Origin: Psychrobacter piscatorii
GTDB lineage: Bacteria > Pseudomonadota > Gammaproteobacteria > Pseudomonadales > Moraxellaceae
Length of the DNA stretch: 64,000 nucleotides
Assembly (NCBI RefSeq): GCF_001444505.1
Contig: NZ_LNDJ01000001.1
Coordinates: forward strand, 85,862 to 149,861
Reading direction: 5' to 3'
Part shown: positions 57,320 to 64,000 of the stretch, piece after piece
How the letters are laid out: each line of letters begins with the position of its first letter
Position numbering within the stretch: position 1 is the stretch's first letter
Position numbers and translations under genes: made by a program
Notes under the pieces: generated by a model
Told to the model about the DNA's origin: nothing
What the model saw: the letters and a program-made list of their open reading frames with translations, nothing else
The model's database searches: none

Positions 57320-58708
57320 TCAGGCAAAGCAAACTTGCCCCAATACCACGCCTTTATTGGCACCAGTTACAGCAGGTAAATTACCAGTTTCACCCATCAA
57401 TGTTTGTCGGGCTAACCATGCAAAAGCGACTGACTCTACCCATGTTGGTGCCAGCCCTAAATGATCTGTGGTCATCACTGTAGAGTAGGGTAGATGGGCT
57501 TGCAGACGCGTCATCAAATAGTCATTTAATGCACCGCCACCGCAGACATACACCGAGCTATTTTTATCAGTAGTTATAAAATTATTGATCTGCGCGCTTG
57601 CACTGATGGCAGTTAGCTCAGTCAAAGTGGCTTGTACATCTGCAGATGAGTAGCGGGTATAGACAGAAGCCTGATCGAATGTTTGTAGCTCATCTTGTAG
57701 CCAAGCTAAGTTGAAATCTTCGCGGCCAGTGCTTTTTGGATGAGGCTGAGTAAAGAACGGATGTGCCAACAGCTGATCGAGTAGCGGCTCGATAATTTTC
57801 CCAGACTGCGCCCAAGCGCCACCTGCGTCATAAGAGTTATCTGTATGCAACGCTGTCCACGCATCCAATAGTAAGTTTGCAGGTCCCGTATCGTAGCCAA
57901 CAACCTGATCTTTTCCATCAGCAGGCAAGACGGTTATATTAGCAATACCGCCCAAATTTAATATCACGCGTATGTCATCAGATGAGCCAAACAGTGCTTG
58001 ATGAAAAGCAGGCACTAAAGGCGCACCTTGACCACCAACTGCCATGTCACGGCGGCGAAAATCACTGACAACGCTAATACCAGTGCGCTCAGCGATGATA
58101 TTGGCATCGACCAATTGCAAGCTAAAACCCATCTGCGGACGATGGCGTACCGTTTGCCCATGACAGCCAATCGCCAGTACTGATTCAGCATCGATATCTG
58201 CTTGCTGTAATAATGTATTGACTACTTCGCTGGCAAATTCCGCATATTCGCGACTTGCCCAACCAAACCAGTCAAGCTCGCTAGTTGGCTCATCGGCCTC
58301 TGGTACGAGTTGATTCACACCATTGGGCTGACATAATGCCAATAGGACCTCACGCAATCGTGGTGGAAAATCTTGACTATACGTCGCCAGCAGCTGCATT
58401 GGCGGTTGACTGCTGCCTTCATCACTGATGCTTTCTTTGTTGGTAGTCTCTTTATCAGCCATGTCGTTACTGAACTGACAAATAACCGCATCCATCCCGT
58501 CCAAACTGGTGCCTGACATCATGCCGATATATAAACCATCATCGAAGCTTTCAAACACCGTTTGCTCAAGGGCATCGGTCAGGGTGGCGTAGTTGGCATC
58601 ATAGCTTGAGTCGCCAATATCGTCTGAGCTATTACCCAAACCATTATTCAAAAGTAAGTCGGCGATAGCATTGTGTTCAGTGTCAGCAATGGATGCGGGG
58701 TTGGTCAT
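57320..58708 (-). CDS. anmK: Anhydro-N-acetylmuramic acid kinase
   Basis: AnmK phosphorylates and opens 1,6-anhydro-MurNAc in peptidoglycan recycling. The 462-residue protein has the sugar-kinase fold: GMMSGTSLDGMDAV (62-75), the catalytic Asp region FRRRDMAVGGQGAPLVP and LNLGGIANIT, then GYDTGPANLLLD. A long N-terminal stretch of ~58 residues, rich in Asp, Asn and Ser, and a polar insert (about 82-103) are unusual. The ATG has AAGG upstream. It is divergent from tyrS, as in Pseudomonas. Confidence 0.95.
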   Translation of the reverse strand: MTNPASIADTEHNAIADLLLNNGLGNSSDDIGDSSYDANYATLTDALEQTVFESFDDGLYIGMMSGTSLDGMDAVICQFSNDMADKETTNKESISDEGSSQPPMQLLATYSQDFPPRLREVLLALCQPNGVNQLVPEADEPTSELDWFGWASREYAEFASEVVNTLLQQADIDAESVLAIGCHGQTVRHRPQMGFSLQLVDANIIAERTGISVVSDFRRRDMAVGGQGAPLVPAFHQALFGSSDDIRVILNLGGIANITVLPADGKDQVVGYDTGPANLLLDAWTALHTDNSYDAGGAWAQSGKIIEPLLDQLLAHPFFTQPHPKSTGREDFNLAWLQDELQTFDQASVYTRYSSADVQATLTELTAISASAQINNFITTDKNSSVYVCGGGALNDYLMTRLQAHLPYSTVMTTDHLGLAPTWVESVAFAWLARQTLMGETGNLPAVTGANKGVVLGQVCFA

Positions 58709-58851
58709 GGCAATTTACCTTAAAAAACGCTAGTATATCCGTCAAATTCTAGCATTTTTTCTAACCCTTTGAGCTTCTAAACGTCATAAGGGGTTGCGCC
58801 AGTAACCAATATTCCTAAAAATCCCAATTCAAGCGATATATAGAGAGCATC

Positions 58852-60066
58852 ATGACCGATCAAACCTACACCCTAGAAGAACAACTGGCCCTAATTCAGC
58901 GCGGTACGCAAGAGATATTATCTGAAGACGACTTAGTGGCTAAGCTAAAACAGAATCGTCCACTACGTATCAAGGCAGGCTTTGATCCTACCGCGCCTGA
59001 TTTGCATTTAGGTCATACGGTACTGATCAATAAACTCAAGCATTTTCAAGATTTGGGTCATGAGATTTATTTTCTAATCGGTGACTATACCGCCAAGATT
59101 GGTGACCCTTCTGGTAAAAATAGCACGCGTCCGCCATTGACTGATGAGCAAATCAAAGCCAATGCTACGACCTACGCTGAGCAAGTATTCAAAATCTTGG
59201 ACAAAGAAAAAACCCGCGTGGTCTTCAACTCTGAGTGGTTCAATGACATGAGCGCCGCTGATATGATTCAGCTTGCGAGCCAGCAGACGGTCTCGCGTAT
59301 GCTTGAGCGCGATGACTTCTCAAAGCGCTATGCATCGCAAACACCTATCTCAATTCATGAGTTCCTCTACCCATTGGTACAAGGCTATGATTCTATCGCC
59401 CTAAAAGCGGATGTTGAGCTAGGTGGTACAGATCAGACCTTTAACTTATTGATGGGTCGTACGTTACAAGGACGCTATGGTCAAGAACCACAAGTGTGTA
59501 TCACGGTGCCGATCTTAGAAGGGCTAGACGGTGTCAATAAAATGTCCAAATCACTAGGAAACTATGTTGCTATCTATGATGCACCAGGCACCATGTACCA
59601 AAAAATTCTATCGATGCCAGATACCTTAATCCAACGCTATTTTGAGTTTTTGAGCTTTAAGCCAATGGAAGAGATCGAAGACTTGATGGCGGAAATGGAA
59701 GCTGGTCGTAATCCACAAGAAATCAAACGTATCCTAGCCGAAGAGCTAATTGAGCGTTTCCACGATGCGGATGCCGCTGCCAACGCGCATAAATCAGCGG
59801 GCAATGTCCTAGCAGATGGTGAGTTGCCAGTGGATTTGCCAGAAGTGACATTGACGCTTGAAGAGGGTCAAGAGGGCTTGTTTATCACACAGATATTAAA
59901 CCAAGCAGGTTTGACTAAAAATAGTGCAGCGGCAAAAGACATGATCAAGCGCAATGCAGTCAAAGTCGATGGTGAGGTGGTCAATGCTGGCTTTAGCTTA
60001 ACCTCAGGTCAAACAGTTGTGATTCAAGCTGGCAAGAAAGCGTATGCAAAAGTGACGGTTAGTTGA
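58852..60066 (+). CDS. tyrS: Tyrosyl-tRNA synthetase
   Basis: A class I synthetase charging tRNA-Tyr. The 404-residue protein has the HIGH-type motif HLGH (52-55), the KMSKS loop ([11 protein letters not shown]) and a C-terminal S4 RNA-binding domain (about 340-404). [14 protein letters not shown] and [14 protein letters not shown] are typical of the TyrRS type found in Acinetobacter and Pseudomonas. Arginine codons are CGT and CGC, in contrast with the next gene. A TIR-like gene begins 1 nt after the stop. Confidence 0.97.
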   Translation: MTDQTYTLEEQLALIQRGTQEILSEDDLVAKLKQNRPLRIKAGFDPTAPDLHLGHTVLINKLKHFQDLGHEIYFLIGDYTAKIGDPSGKNSTRPPLTDEQIKANATTYAEQVFKILDKEKTRVVFNSEWFNDMSAADMIQLASQQTVSRMLERDDFSKRYASQTPISIHEFLYPLVQGYDSIALKADVELGGTDQTFNLLMGRTLQGRYGQEPQVCITVPILEGLDGVNKMSKSLGNYVAIYDAPGTMYQKILSMPDTLIQRYFEFLSFKPMEEIEDLMAEMEAGRNPQEIKRILAEELIERFHDADAAANAHKSAGNVLADGELPVDLPEVTLTLEEGQEGLFITQILNQAGLTKNSAAAKDMIKRNAVKVDGEVVNAGFSLTSGQTVVIQAGKKAYAKVTVS

Positions 60067-60067
60067 T

Positions 60068-60850
60068 ATGGATAAAATCAAAATCCTTAAAGATTTTAAG
60101 CAAGAGTTTCAAGACTTAACTTATGAAAATCATGAGAACCAAGATAAATTGTCTATTAGATTTACAACGCTGATTAGTAGACTTCTAGACAGTAATTCAC
60201 CTTATATTCAGAAATTTAATAAAGTTAGCTTCACTCCTTTAGCAGTATTTTTCGACGGTAGTGACGAGTCTGCTAAGTTTAAAGAGGCATGGTCTATTGG
60301 TCATAAGTATGCCTTAAGGATTATAGATGACGTAATAGAAGATGTAGAGTTATTTGATAAGGTCGAGAGTACAACCAAAAAAGAGCCCTTAATTATGAAA
60401 GATAGTTCGAAAGTCTTTATTGTTCATGGTCATGATGACGGTGCTAAAAACGAAGTAGCAAGGTTCGTTGAGAAACTTGGCTTTGAAGCTAAGATTCTCC
60501 ATGAACAGGTAGATTCTGGTGCTACCATCATAGAAAAGTTGGAAAAGCATACGGATGTCGGTTTTGCCATTGTTCTTTATACGGCTTGTGATATTGGTGG
60601 AGTTATCAAGTCTAAGCTAGAAGATCTAAAACCACGAGCAAGACAAAATGTTGTTTTTGAACATGGGCTCTTAATTGGTAAGATTGGTCGAGCAAACGTT
60701 GTTGCACTTGTGAAAGGTGATGTTGAAATTCCAAATGACATATCAGGTGTGGTCTATAAGTCTATGGATACAGGTGGGTCTTGGAAATATAGCATTGCTA
60801 GAGAAATGAAAAGCTCTGGCTATGATGTTGACATGAATAAAATTGACTAA
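60068..60850 (+). CDS. TIR-like nucleotide-binding (CAP12/PCTIR family) protein with unknown N-terminal domain
   Basis: A 260-residue protein. The C-terminal half (about 114-260) belongs to the TIR-like family also found in CBASS and Pycsar effectors. The strand KVFIVHGHDDGAKNEVARF (115-133) is followed by ILHEQVDSGATIIEKLEK, then FAIVLYTACDIGG, LKPRARQNVVFEHG with candidate catalytic Glu198, KGDVEIPNDISGV and a WKYSIAREMKSSGYDVDMNK end. Relatives cleave NAD+. The first ~105 residues are helical, with no cyclic-nucleotide or STING domain visible. The start is 1 nt after tyrS with no strong Shine-Dalgarno, so translation may be coupled. All eight Arg codons are AGA, AGG or CGA, and the gene is AT-rich, indicating foreign origin. 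Confidence 0.88.
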   Translation: MDKIKILKDFKQEFQDLTYENHENQDKLSIRFTTLISRLLDSNSPYIQKFNKVSFTPLAVFFDGSDESAKFKEAWSIGHKYALRIIDDVIEDVELFDKVESTTKKEPLIMKDSSKVFIVHGHDDGAKNEVARFVEKLGFEAKILHEQVDSGATIIEKLEKHTDVGFAIVLYTACDIGGVIKSKLEDLKPRARQNVVFEHGLLIGKIGRANVVALVKGDVEIPNDISGVVYKSMDTGGSWKYSIAREMKSSGYDVDMNKID

Positions 60851-60862
60851 TTGGAAGTAATA

Positions 60863-61096
60863 ATGACAAACCAAGTCGCAGTTTCTCAAGGCATTTACCG
60901 CCATTATAAAGGCAGCCTGTATCAAGTATTGCATACCGCGCAGCACTCAGAGACCGAAGAGTCGCTCGTGGTATATCGTTGTCTGTACGGTGAGTATGGC
61001 GTGTGGGTACGCCCGCTTGCGATGTTTGCTGAGACGGTCACCATTGAGGGTAAAGAGATTCCGCGATTTGAATTGATTCAGTGCTTAAATGATTAG
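60863..61096 (+). CDS. DUF1653 domain protein
   Basis: A 77-residue protein of the DUF1653 family. The start at 60863 (MTNQVAVSQG) has GGAAG close by; it lies 12 nt after the TIR-like gene. The family core is visible: GIYRHYKGSLYQVLHTAQHS, then ESLVVYRCLYGEYGVWVRPL and FEL. The function is unknown. Its codons match the host pattern, so it is likely the original downstream neighbour of tyrS. Confidence 0.8.
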   Translation: MTNQVAVSQGIYRHYKGSLYQVLHTAQHSETEESLVVYRCLYGEYGVWVRPLAMFAETVTIEGKEIPRFELIQCLND

Positions 61097-61131
61097 TGCT
61101 TAATAATGATCGAATATGAATTTTAGCAAAT

Positions 61132-61160
61132 AAAAAACGACCCGTTAAGGTCGTTTTTTT
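61132..61160. terminator. Bidirectional terminator, DUF1653 gene / hydrolase
   Basis: A-run, ACGACC (61137-61142) with GGTCGT (61149-61154) around CGTTAA, and a T-run. It ends the tyrS cluster and the convergent hydrolase gene. Confidence 0.9.
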
Positions 61161-61192
61161 GTTCCATATCTATGTTTTATCTAGACAGTCAA

Positions 61193-62029
61193 TTAACTGT
61201 TTAAAAATGCAATCAATGTTTTATTGAACTCTTCGCTATGGGTCACATTGATACCATGTGGACCACCTTCAACGACATGTAGTTTACTATCTGCAATCAT
61301 ATCGTGAGAGCGTTCACCGCTTGCTTCAAACGGAACGATTTGATCGGCATCACCATGTATGACTAACGTTGGTACATCAAACGCTTTTAAATCATCGCGG
61401 AAGTCCGTGTAGCTAAAAGATTTCACGCAATCAAATGTTGCTTTAGCAGAAGCAAATGCTGCGATATCGCGGTTGTATAAGCGCATAGGCTTACTGACCA
61501 GCGACTTACCGTCTTTTGGCGTAAAGAAATTCTTGGTAAAGTCGTTTAAAAAGGCAATACGATCATCGCTGACACCGTCCAAAAATCCTTGGATATCTGA
61601 CTCTTCAAGACCGCCATCAGGGTTATCATCTGCCTTAAACAGATACGGCGGAACAGCAGAGGCAAGTACCGCTTTGCTTACACGTTCTGAGCCATATTTA
61701 CCCAGATAGCGCGCCACTTCGCCGCCACCCATAGAGAAACCAACGATGGTCGCGTCTTGAAGATCGAGCGCCTCCATAAGGCCTTTCAAATCTTGGGCTA
61801 GGGTATCGTAGTCGTAGCCGTTCCATGGTTTGGACGATTGACCAAAGCCACGTCTGTCATAGGTAATGACTTGATAGCCTGCTTCGACTAGCGCAGGCAG
61901 CTGTGCTTCCCAAGCGCGACCACTGAGTGGCCACCCATGAATGAGTACGACAGGTTTGCCAGTACCTTGGGTTTCGTAATAGAGTTCGACCGGTTGATCG
62001 TCTTGAGTTGCAACAGTAGCGTAGGGCAT
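61193..62029 (-). CDS. Alpha/beta hydrolase, non-haem chloroperoxidase-like
   Basis: A 278-residue cytosolic esterase/perhydrolase. The oxyanion region VVLIHGWPLSGRAWE, nucleophile GFSMGGGEVARY (Ser in GxSxG), Asp in HGDADQIVPFE and His in GGPHGINVTH give the full triad. Relatives called non-haem haloperoxidases make peracids from acetate and peroxide. The substrate is not known. It is a single-gene unit. Confidence 0.9.
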   Translation of the reverse strand: MPYATVATQDDQPVELYYETQGTGKPVVLIHGWPLSGRAWEAQLPALVEAGYQVITYDRRGFGQSSKPWNGYDYDTLAQDLKGLMEALDLQDATIVGFSMGGGEVARYLGKYGSERVSKAVLASAVPPYLFKADDNPDGGLEESDIQGFLDGVSDDRIAFLNDFTKNFFTPKDGKSLVSKPMRLYNRDIAAFASAKATFDCVKSFSYTDFRDDLKAFDVPTLVIHGDADQIVPFEASGERSHDMIADSKLHVVEGGPHGINVTHSEEFNKTLIAFLNS

Positions 62030-62209
62030 GATCTGATCCTTTTGATATTATTATATTCGTATATTTTTATGTCGATGCTTATCAGGGACTATCATTGGTA
62101 ATAGTAGCGATTGCCATCAGTTTTTCAGTGTAGAATCAGCTCAGGCTAATTGCTATGACAGGCTGTAAAGTTATAGTAGTGATTATAAAGGGGTTGTGTA
62201 AAATCTTAG

Positions 62210-63166
62210 TCAGTCTTGTAGAAATTCTTTTAGCATTTTATGAAATTGCCATGGCTCATCCATAGGGACGGCATGTCCTGAGCGCGGTAGGATGACGTCA
62301 CGAGCCTTGGGTAGCATACGTGTGATTTCTTGCTGCCAATTGGGATCATAGAGTTTTGATTGACCACCAATGAGACTGACCACTGGGATGGAGACGTTCT
62401 CTATACCTGCACGAAAATCATAAGGTATGGCGAGATACGCCTGCAGGCAGCGCATTTTGTGTTGCCATGTTTGGTGATTATAAAATGCCAGCTTATGATC
62501 GTTTTGATGAGTAAGTGCTTGTACGACAGCTTTTGAACGTGGACGGCTGACAGAGAGTAAAGAAAACAATCTTTCGACATCGGTCACGCGGCGCTTGAGA
62601 GAAAACGGCAAGTGCGTAAAGTGTTCAACGTGCGCATACGGTAGTGTCCTATCGACAATTTCTTGAAACACGGCAAACATCTCTTTTTGCCGATCCCCAA
62701 ACAATCCGCCTTGCCAATCTGGTTGATTGTGAATCACAGGGCTTTGATCAATGTTCAGATAGCGACTGAATCTGGCTGTACCAAAGCGCTCAAAATAAGA
62801 CCACATGACGAGCGCCCCCATTGAAATCGCGGCCACAGGTAACGACTCTACGTGACGCCTCAGGCAGATGTGCTCAATCACTGTATCAATATCATCGGCA
62901 TACTGATGCACGAAATCAAACTGCGTCAACTCAATATTTTTTGCCGCACCAAAACCTCGAAAATGCGGCAAGTAAAACTCATATTTACCCATTAGTGGCA
63001 GTATAAAAGGTAAAAACTCACGTGCATCCATACCATAAGCATGCATCATCATGACGGGTTTACCATTCCCAATGACAGACACGGGTAGTACCGTACCTTC
63101 AGCTGTCTTTATATCGACTGTTCGTAATTGATATGATGCGGGTAGAGAAAAAAGGAGGTTTTTCAT
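62210..63166 (-). CDS. Alpha/beta hydrolase, substrate unknown
   Basis: A 318-residue alpha/beta hydrolase. The nucleophile elbow is AISMGALVMW, with Ser in a GxSxG-like context (A replaces the first G). The late His is in PRSGHAVPMDEPWQF. VMMMHAYGMDAREFLPFIL and LPHFRGFGAAK cover the oxyanion part. A cap region (about 160-225) is helical and basic. The upstream neighbour is divergent and incomplete. Confidence 0.8.
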   Translation of the reverse strand: MKNLLFSLPASYQLRTVDIKTAEGTVLPVSVIGNGKPVMMMHAYGMDAREFLPFILPLMGKYEFYLPHFRGFGAAKNIELTQFDFVHQYADDIDTVIEHICLRRHVESLPVAAISMGALVMWSYFERFGTARFSRYLNIDQSPVIHNQPDWQGGLFGDRQKEMFAVFQEIVDRTLPYAHVEHFTHLPFSLKRRVTDVERLFSLLSVSRPRSKAVVQALTHQNDHKLAFYNHQTWQHKMRCLQAYLAIPYDFRAGIENVSIPVVSLIGGQSKLYDPNWQQEITRMLPKARDVILPRSGHAVPMDEPWQFHKMLKEFLQD

Positions 63167-63327
63167 AGAATGACATCACTTTTGGTTATCAAGCCATCTT
63201 GGTTGAGTGGTCAAGATGTATTTTTACAAACGTATTCATACCGCGAATAAAAGACTGTTATATTGAAGCAGTCATCTGACCATAGCATAGAATTTGGCTA
63301 ACGGTAAAAGCAGTAGCGATAACTGAT

Positions 63328-63359
63328 AAGGGTAGAAGGGTAGAAGGGTAGAAGGGTAG
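63328..63359 (+). repeat. Four tandem 8-bp units before an ORF start
   Basis: AAGGGTAG occurs four times in perfect tandem and then runs into GAGC, so the last copy supplies part of an AGGAG (63358-63362). All three frames meet TAG within the array, so it cannot be coding. It lies in the presumed leader of the gene at 63373. Confidence 0.9.
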
Positions 63360-63372
63360 GAGCAAATCGATA

Positions 63373-64000
63373 TTGTCGTCATTGGATAGTAGCTTGTATC
63401 CACAAGTTTGGGAGCAGCAGACATTTACCAGTCCACAAGCGCTTTTATTGTCGATGTTGAATAATGAGGTTACGATAGATGCCAATACTTTTACCAAACG
63501 ACTACTGGCGAACGATATTTATCAAGAATGGATCAATACCACAGTATTCGGACGGTATTTGCATCGCAACTTTACCGCGTTTTATCAACAAACAGAAGAC
63601 AGTTTTAATGTAGAAATGCCCGCTTTGTTTCGTCAAGAGCTGACCCGCCATGCGCAATATATGCCATTAGGTCAGGTATTATTTTTTGCAGGAGAGATGT
63701 CCAAAGTGGTACGACAAACAAAGCTACTCACCACCACCGTAAATCCTGCCACGGCCATTATTAACGCGCAAAAAATGGCAACTCATCAGGTTTCTTATTC
63801 AAAGGTAATCGTTAATCAAATCACCATCGTCGGTAAGCAAGTATTAGGGTTTCCCATACGTCATAATAAACGCACTAGCGAGCGCCTGCGTAATGAAGTA
63901 TTGATTATGGACTTTCAGGACTTACGCTTGGTAAATGAGGTAACAATTGAGGACATAAAAAAAAGCAATATAGACCCCACTCTCAACTTCGAAAGTGATT
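63373..64000 (+). CDS. Hypothetical protein, ADP-ribosyltransferase-like pattern, 3' truncated by window
   Basis: The reading frame is open for at least 209 codons and runs off the right end. An in-frame TAG at 63349 limits the start. TTG at 63373 follows AGGAG by 10 nt; the first ATG is at 63454. No family is certain. Residues ~97-200 resemble an ADP-ribosyltransferase fold: a strand LGQVLFFAGEM (99-109, where the catalytic Arg of the family would be), a TTTVNPATA segment (120-128, like the STS motif), and ERLRNEVLIMD (170-180) with Glu175 like the catalytic Glu of ExE. The Arg and the first Glu are missing, so it may be inactive or divergent. Confidence 0.6.
   Translation, partial: MSSLDSSLYPQVWEQQTFTSPQALLLSMLNNEVTIDANTFTKRLLANDIYQEWINTTVFGRYLHRNFTAFYQQTEDSFNVEMPALFRQELTRHAQYMPLGQVLFFAGEMSKVVRQTKLLTTTVNPATAIINAQKMATHQVSYSKVIVNQITIVGKQVLGFPIRHNKRTSERLRNEVLIMDFQDLRLVNEVTIEDIKKSNIDPTLNFESD

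Noticed and set aside
58852..61096. Complete CBASS or Pycsar operon around the TIR-like gene
   Set aside because: The neighbours are tyrS and a DUF1653 gene; no cyclase is present, so only an orphan effector can be claimed.
63258..63497. A 79-codon open frame on the minus strand
   Set aside because: It runs through the 8-bp repeats and against the better-supported plus-strand gene; no motif.

Overview
This window looks like a chromosomal segment from a Moraxellaceae gammaproteobacterium, most likely Psychrobacter or a close relative. The reasons are the moderate GC, the gammaproteobacterial gene orders (hisIE-tatABC, rpmI-rplT-pheST-ihfA, trxA-rho, corC-lnt, anmK next to tyrS), and the character of the proteins, many of which carry acidic or low-complexity insertions. 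This is inferred from gene content and order; no database was searched. I saw no rRNA, tRNA, insertion sequence, prophage or CRISPR array.

Layout. 1-166: 5' end of lgt. 427-6548 (minus): complete urea ABC transporter urtABCDE. It is preceded by a good sigma-54 promoter candidate with NtrC-like half-sites, so nitrogen control is likely. 6937-9516 (plus): an exported DUF4139/MuiA-like protein and an NRDE/TANGO2-like protein. 9663-14145: rppH, an OsmC-MAPEG pair, dusC and a UvrD-like helicase. 14308-17177 (minus): hisIE-tatA-tatB-tatC. 17353-17796: a hot-dog thioesterase with a GTG start. 18231-23358 (plus): rpmI-rplT-pheS-pheT-ihfA, without infC in front. 23596-25775: two small lipoproteins flanking a YpfJ-type zinc metallopeptidase. 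26099-28219: rho and trxA. 28613-35332: rluA, a flavin monooxygenase, a hydroxyacid dehydrogenase and rapA. 35706-40000: tesB, mutY, a GIY-YIG/DUF4357 protein and ylqF. 40126-47096: a giant DUF2339 membrane protein, a dienelactone hydrolase, ycgN, a lipoprotein resembling a protease propeptide and a DUF4105 protein. 47360-54664 (plus): corC, lnt, a small membrane protein, a POT peptide transporter and a three-domain aminopeptidase P; the last two together suit peptide uptake and proline-peptide hydrolysis. 54878-58708 (minus): a coiled-coil protein, fabF and anmK. 58852-61096 (plus): tyrS, an inserted TIR-like gene and a DUF1653 gene. 61193-63166 (minus): two alpha/beta hydrolases. 63373-end: an unfinished ORF with an ADP-ribosyltransferase-like profile, preceded by four 8-bp repeats.

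Most of the window is core housekeeping DNA. The strongest accessory signal is the TIR-like gene at 60068-60850. It sits 1 nt after tyrS, is AT-rich, and encodes all eight arginines with AGA, AGG or CGA, while the flanking genes use CGT and CGC. Its C-terminal domain belongs to the TIR-like family used as CBASS/Pycsar effectors, but its N-terminal ~105 residues are not a recognisable cyclic-nucleotide sensor and no cyclase is nearby. It is the best candidate here for an undescribed, probably defensive, single-gene system. Second is the ORF at the right edge, whose translation signals abut a short tandem repeat. Regulatory structures worth noting are a 13-bp perfect dyad overlapping the -35 box of the rpmI promoter, a 17-bp perfect inverted repeat between pheT and ihfA, and nested inverted repeats between urtA and urtB.
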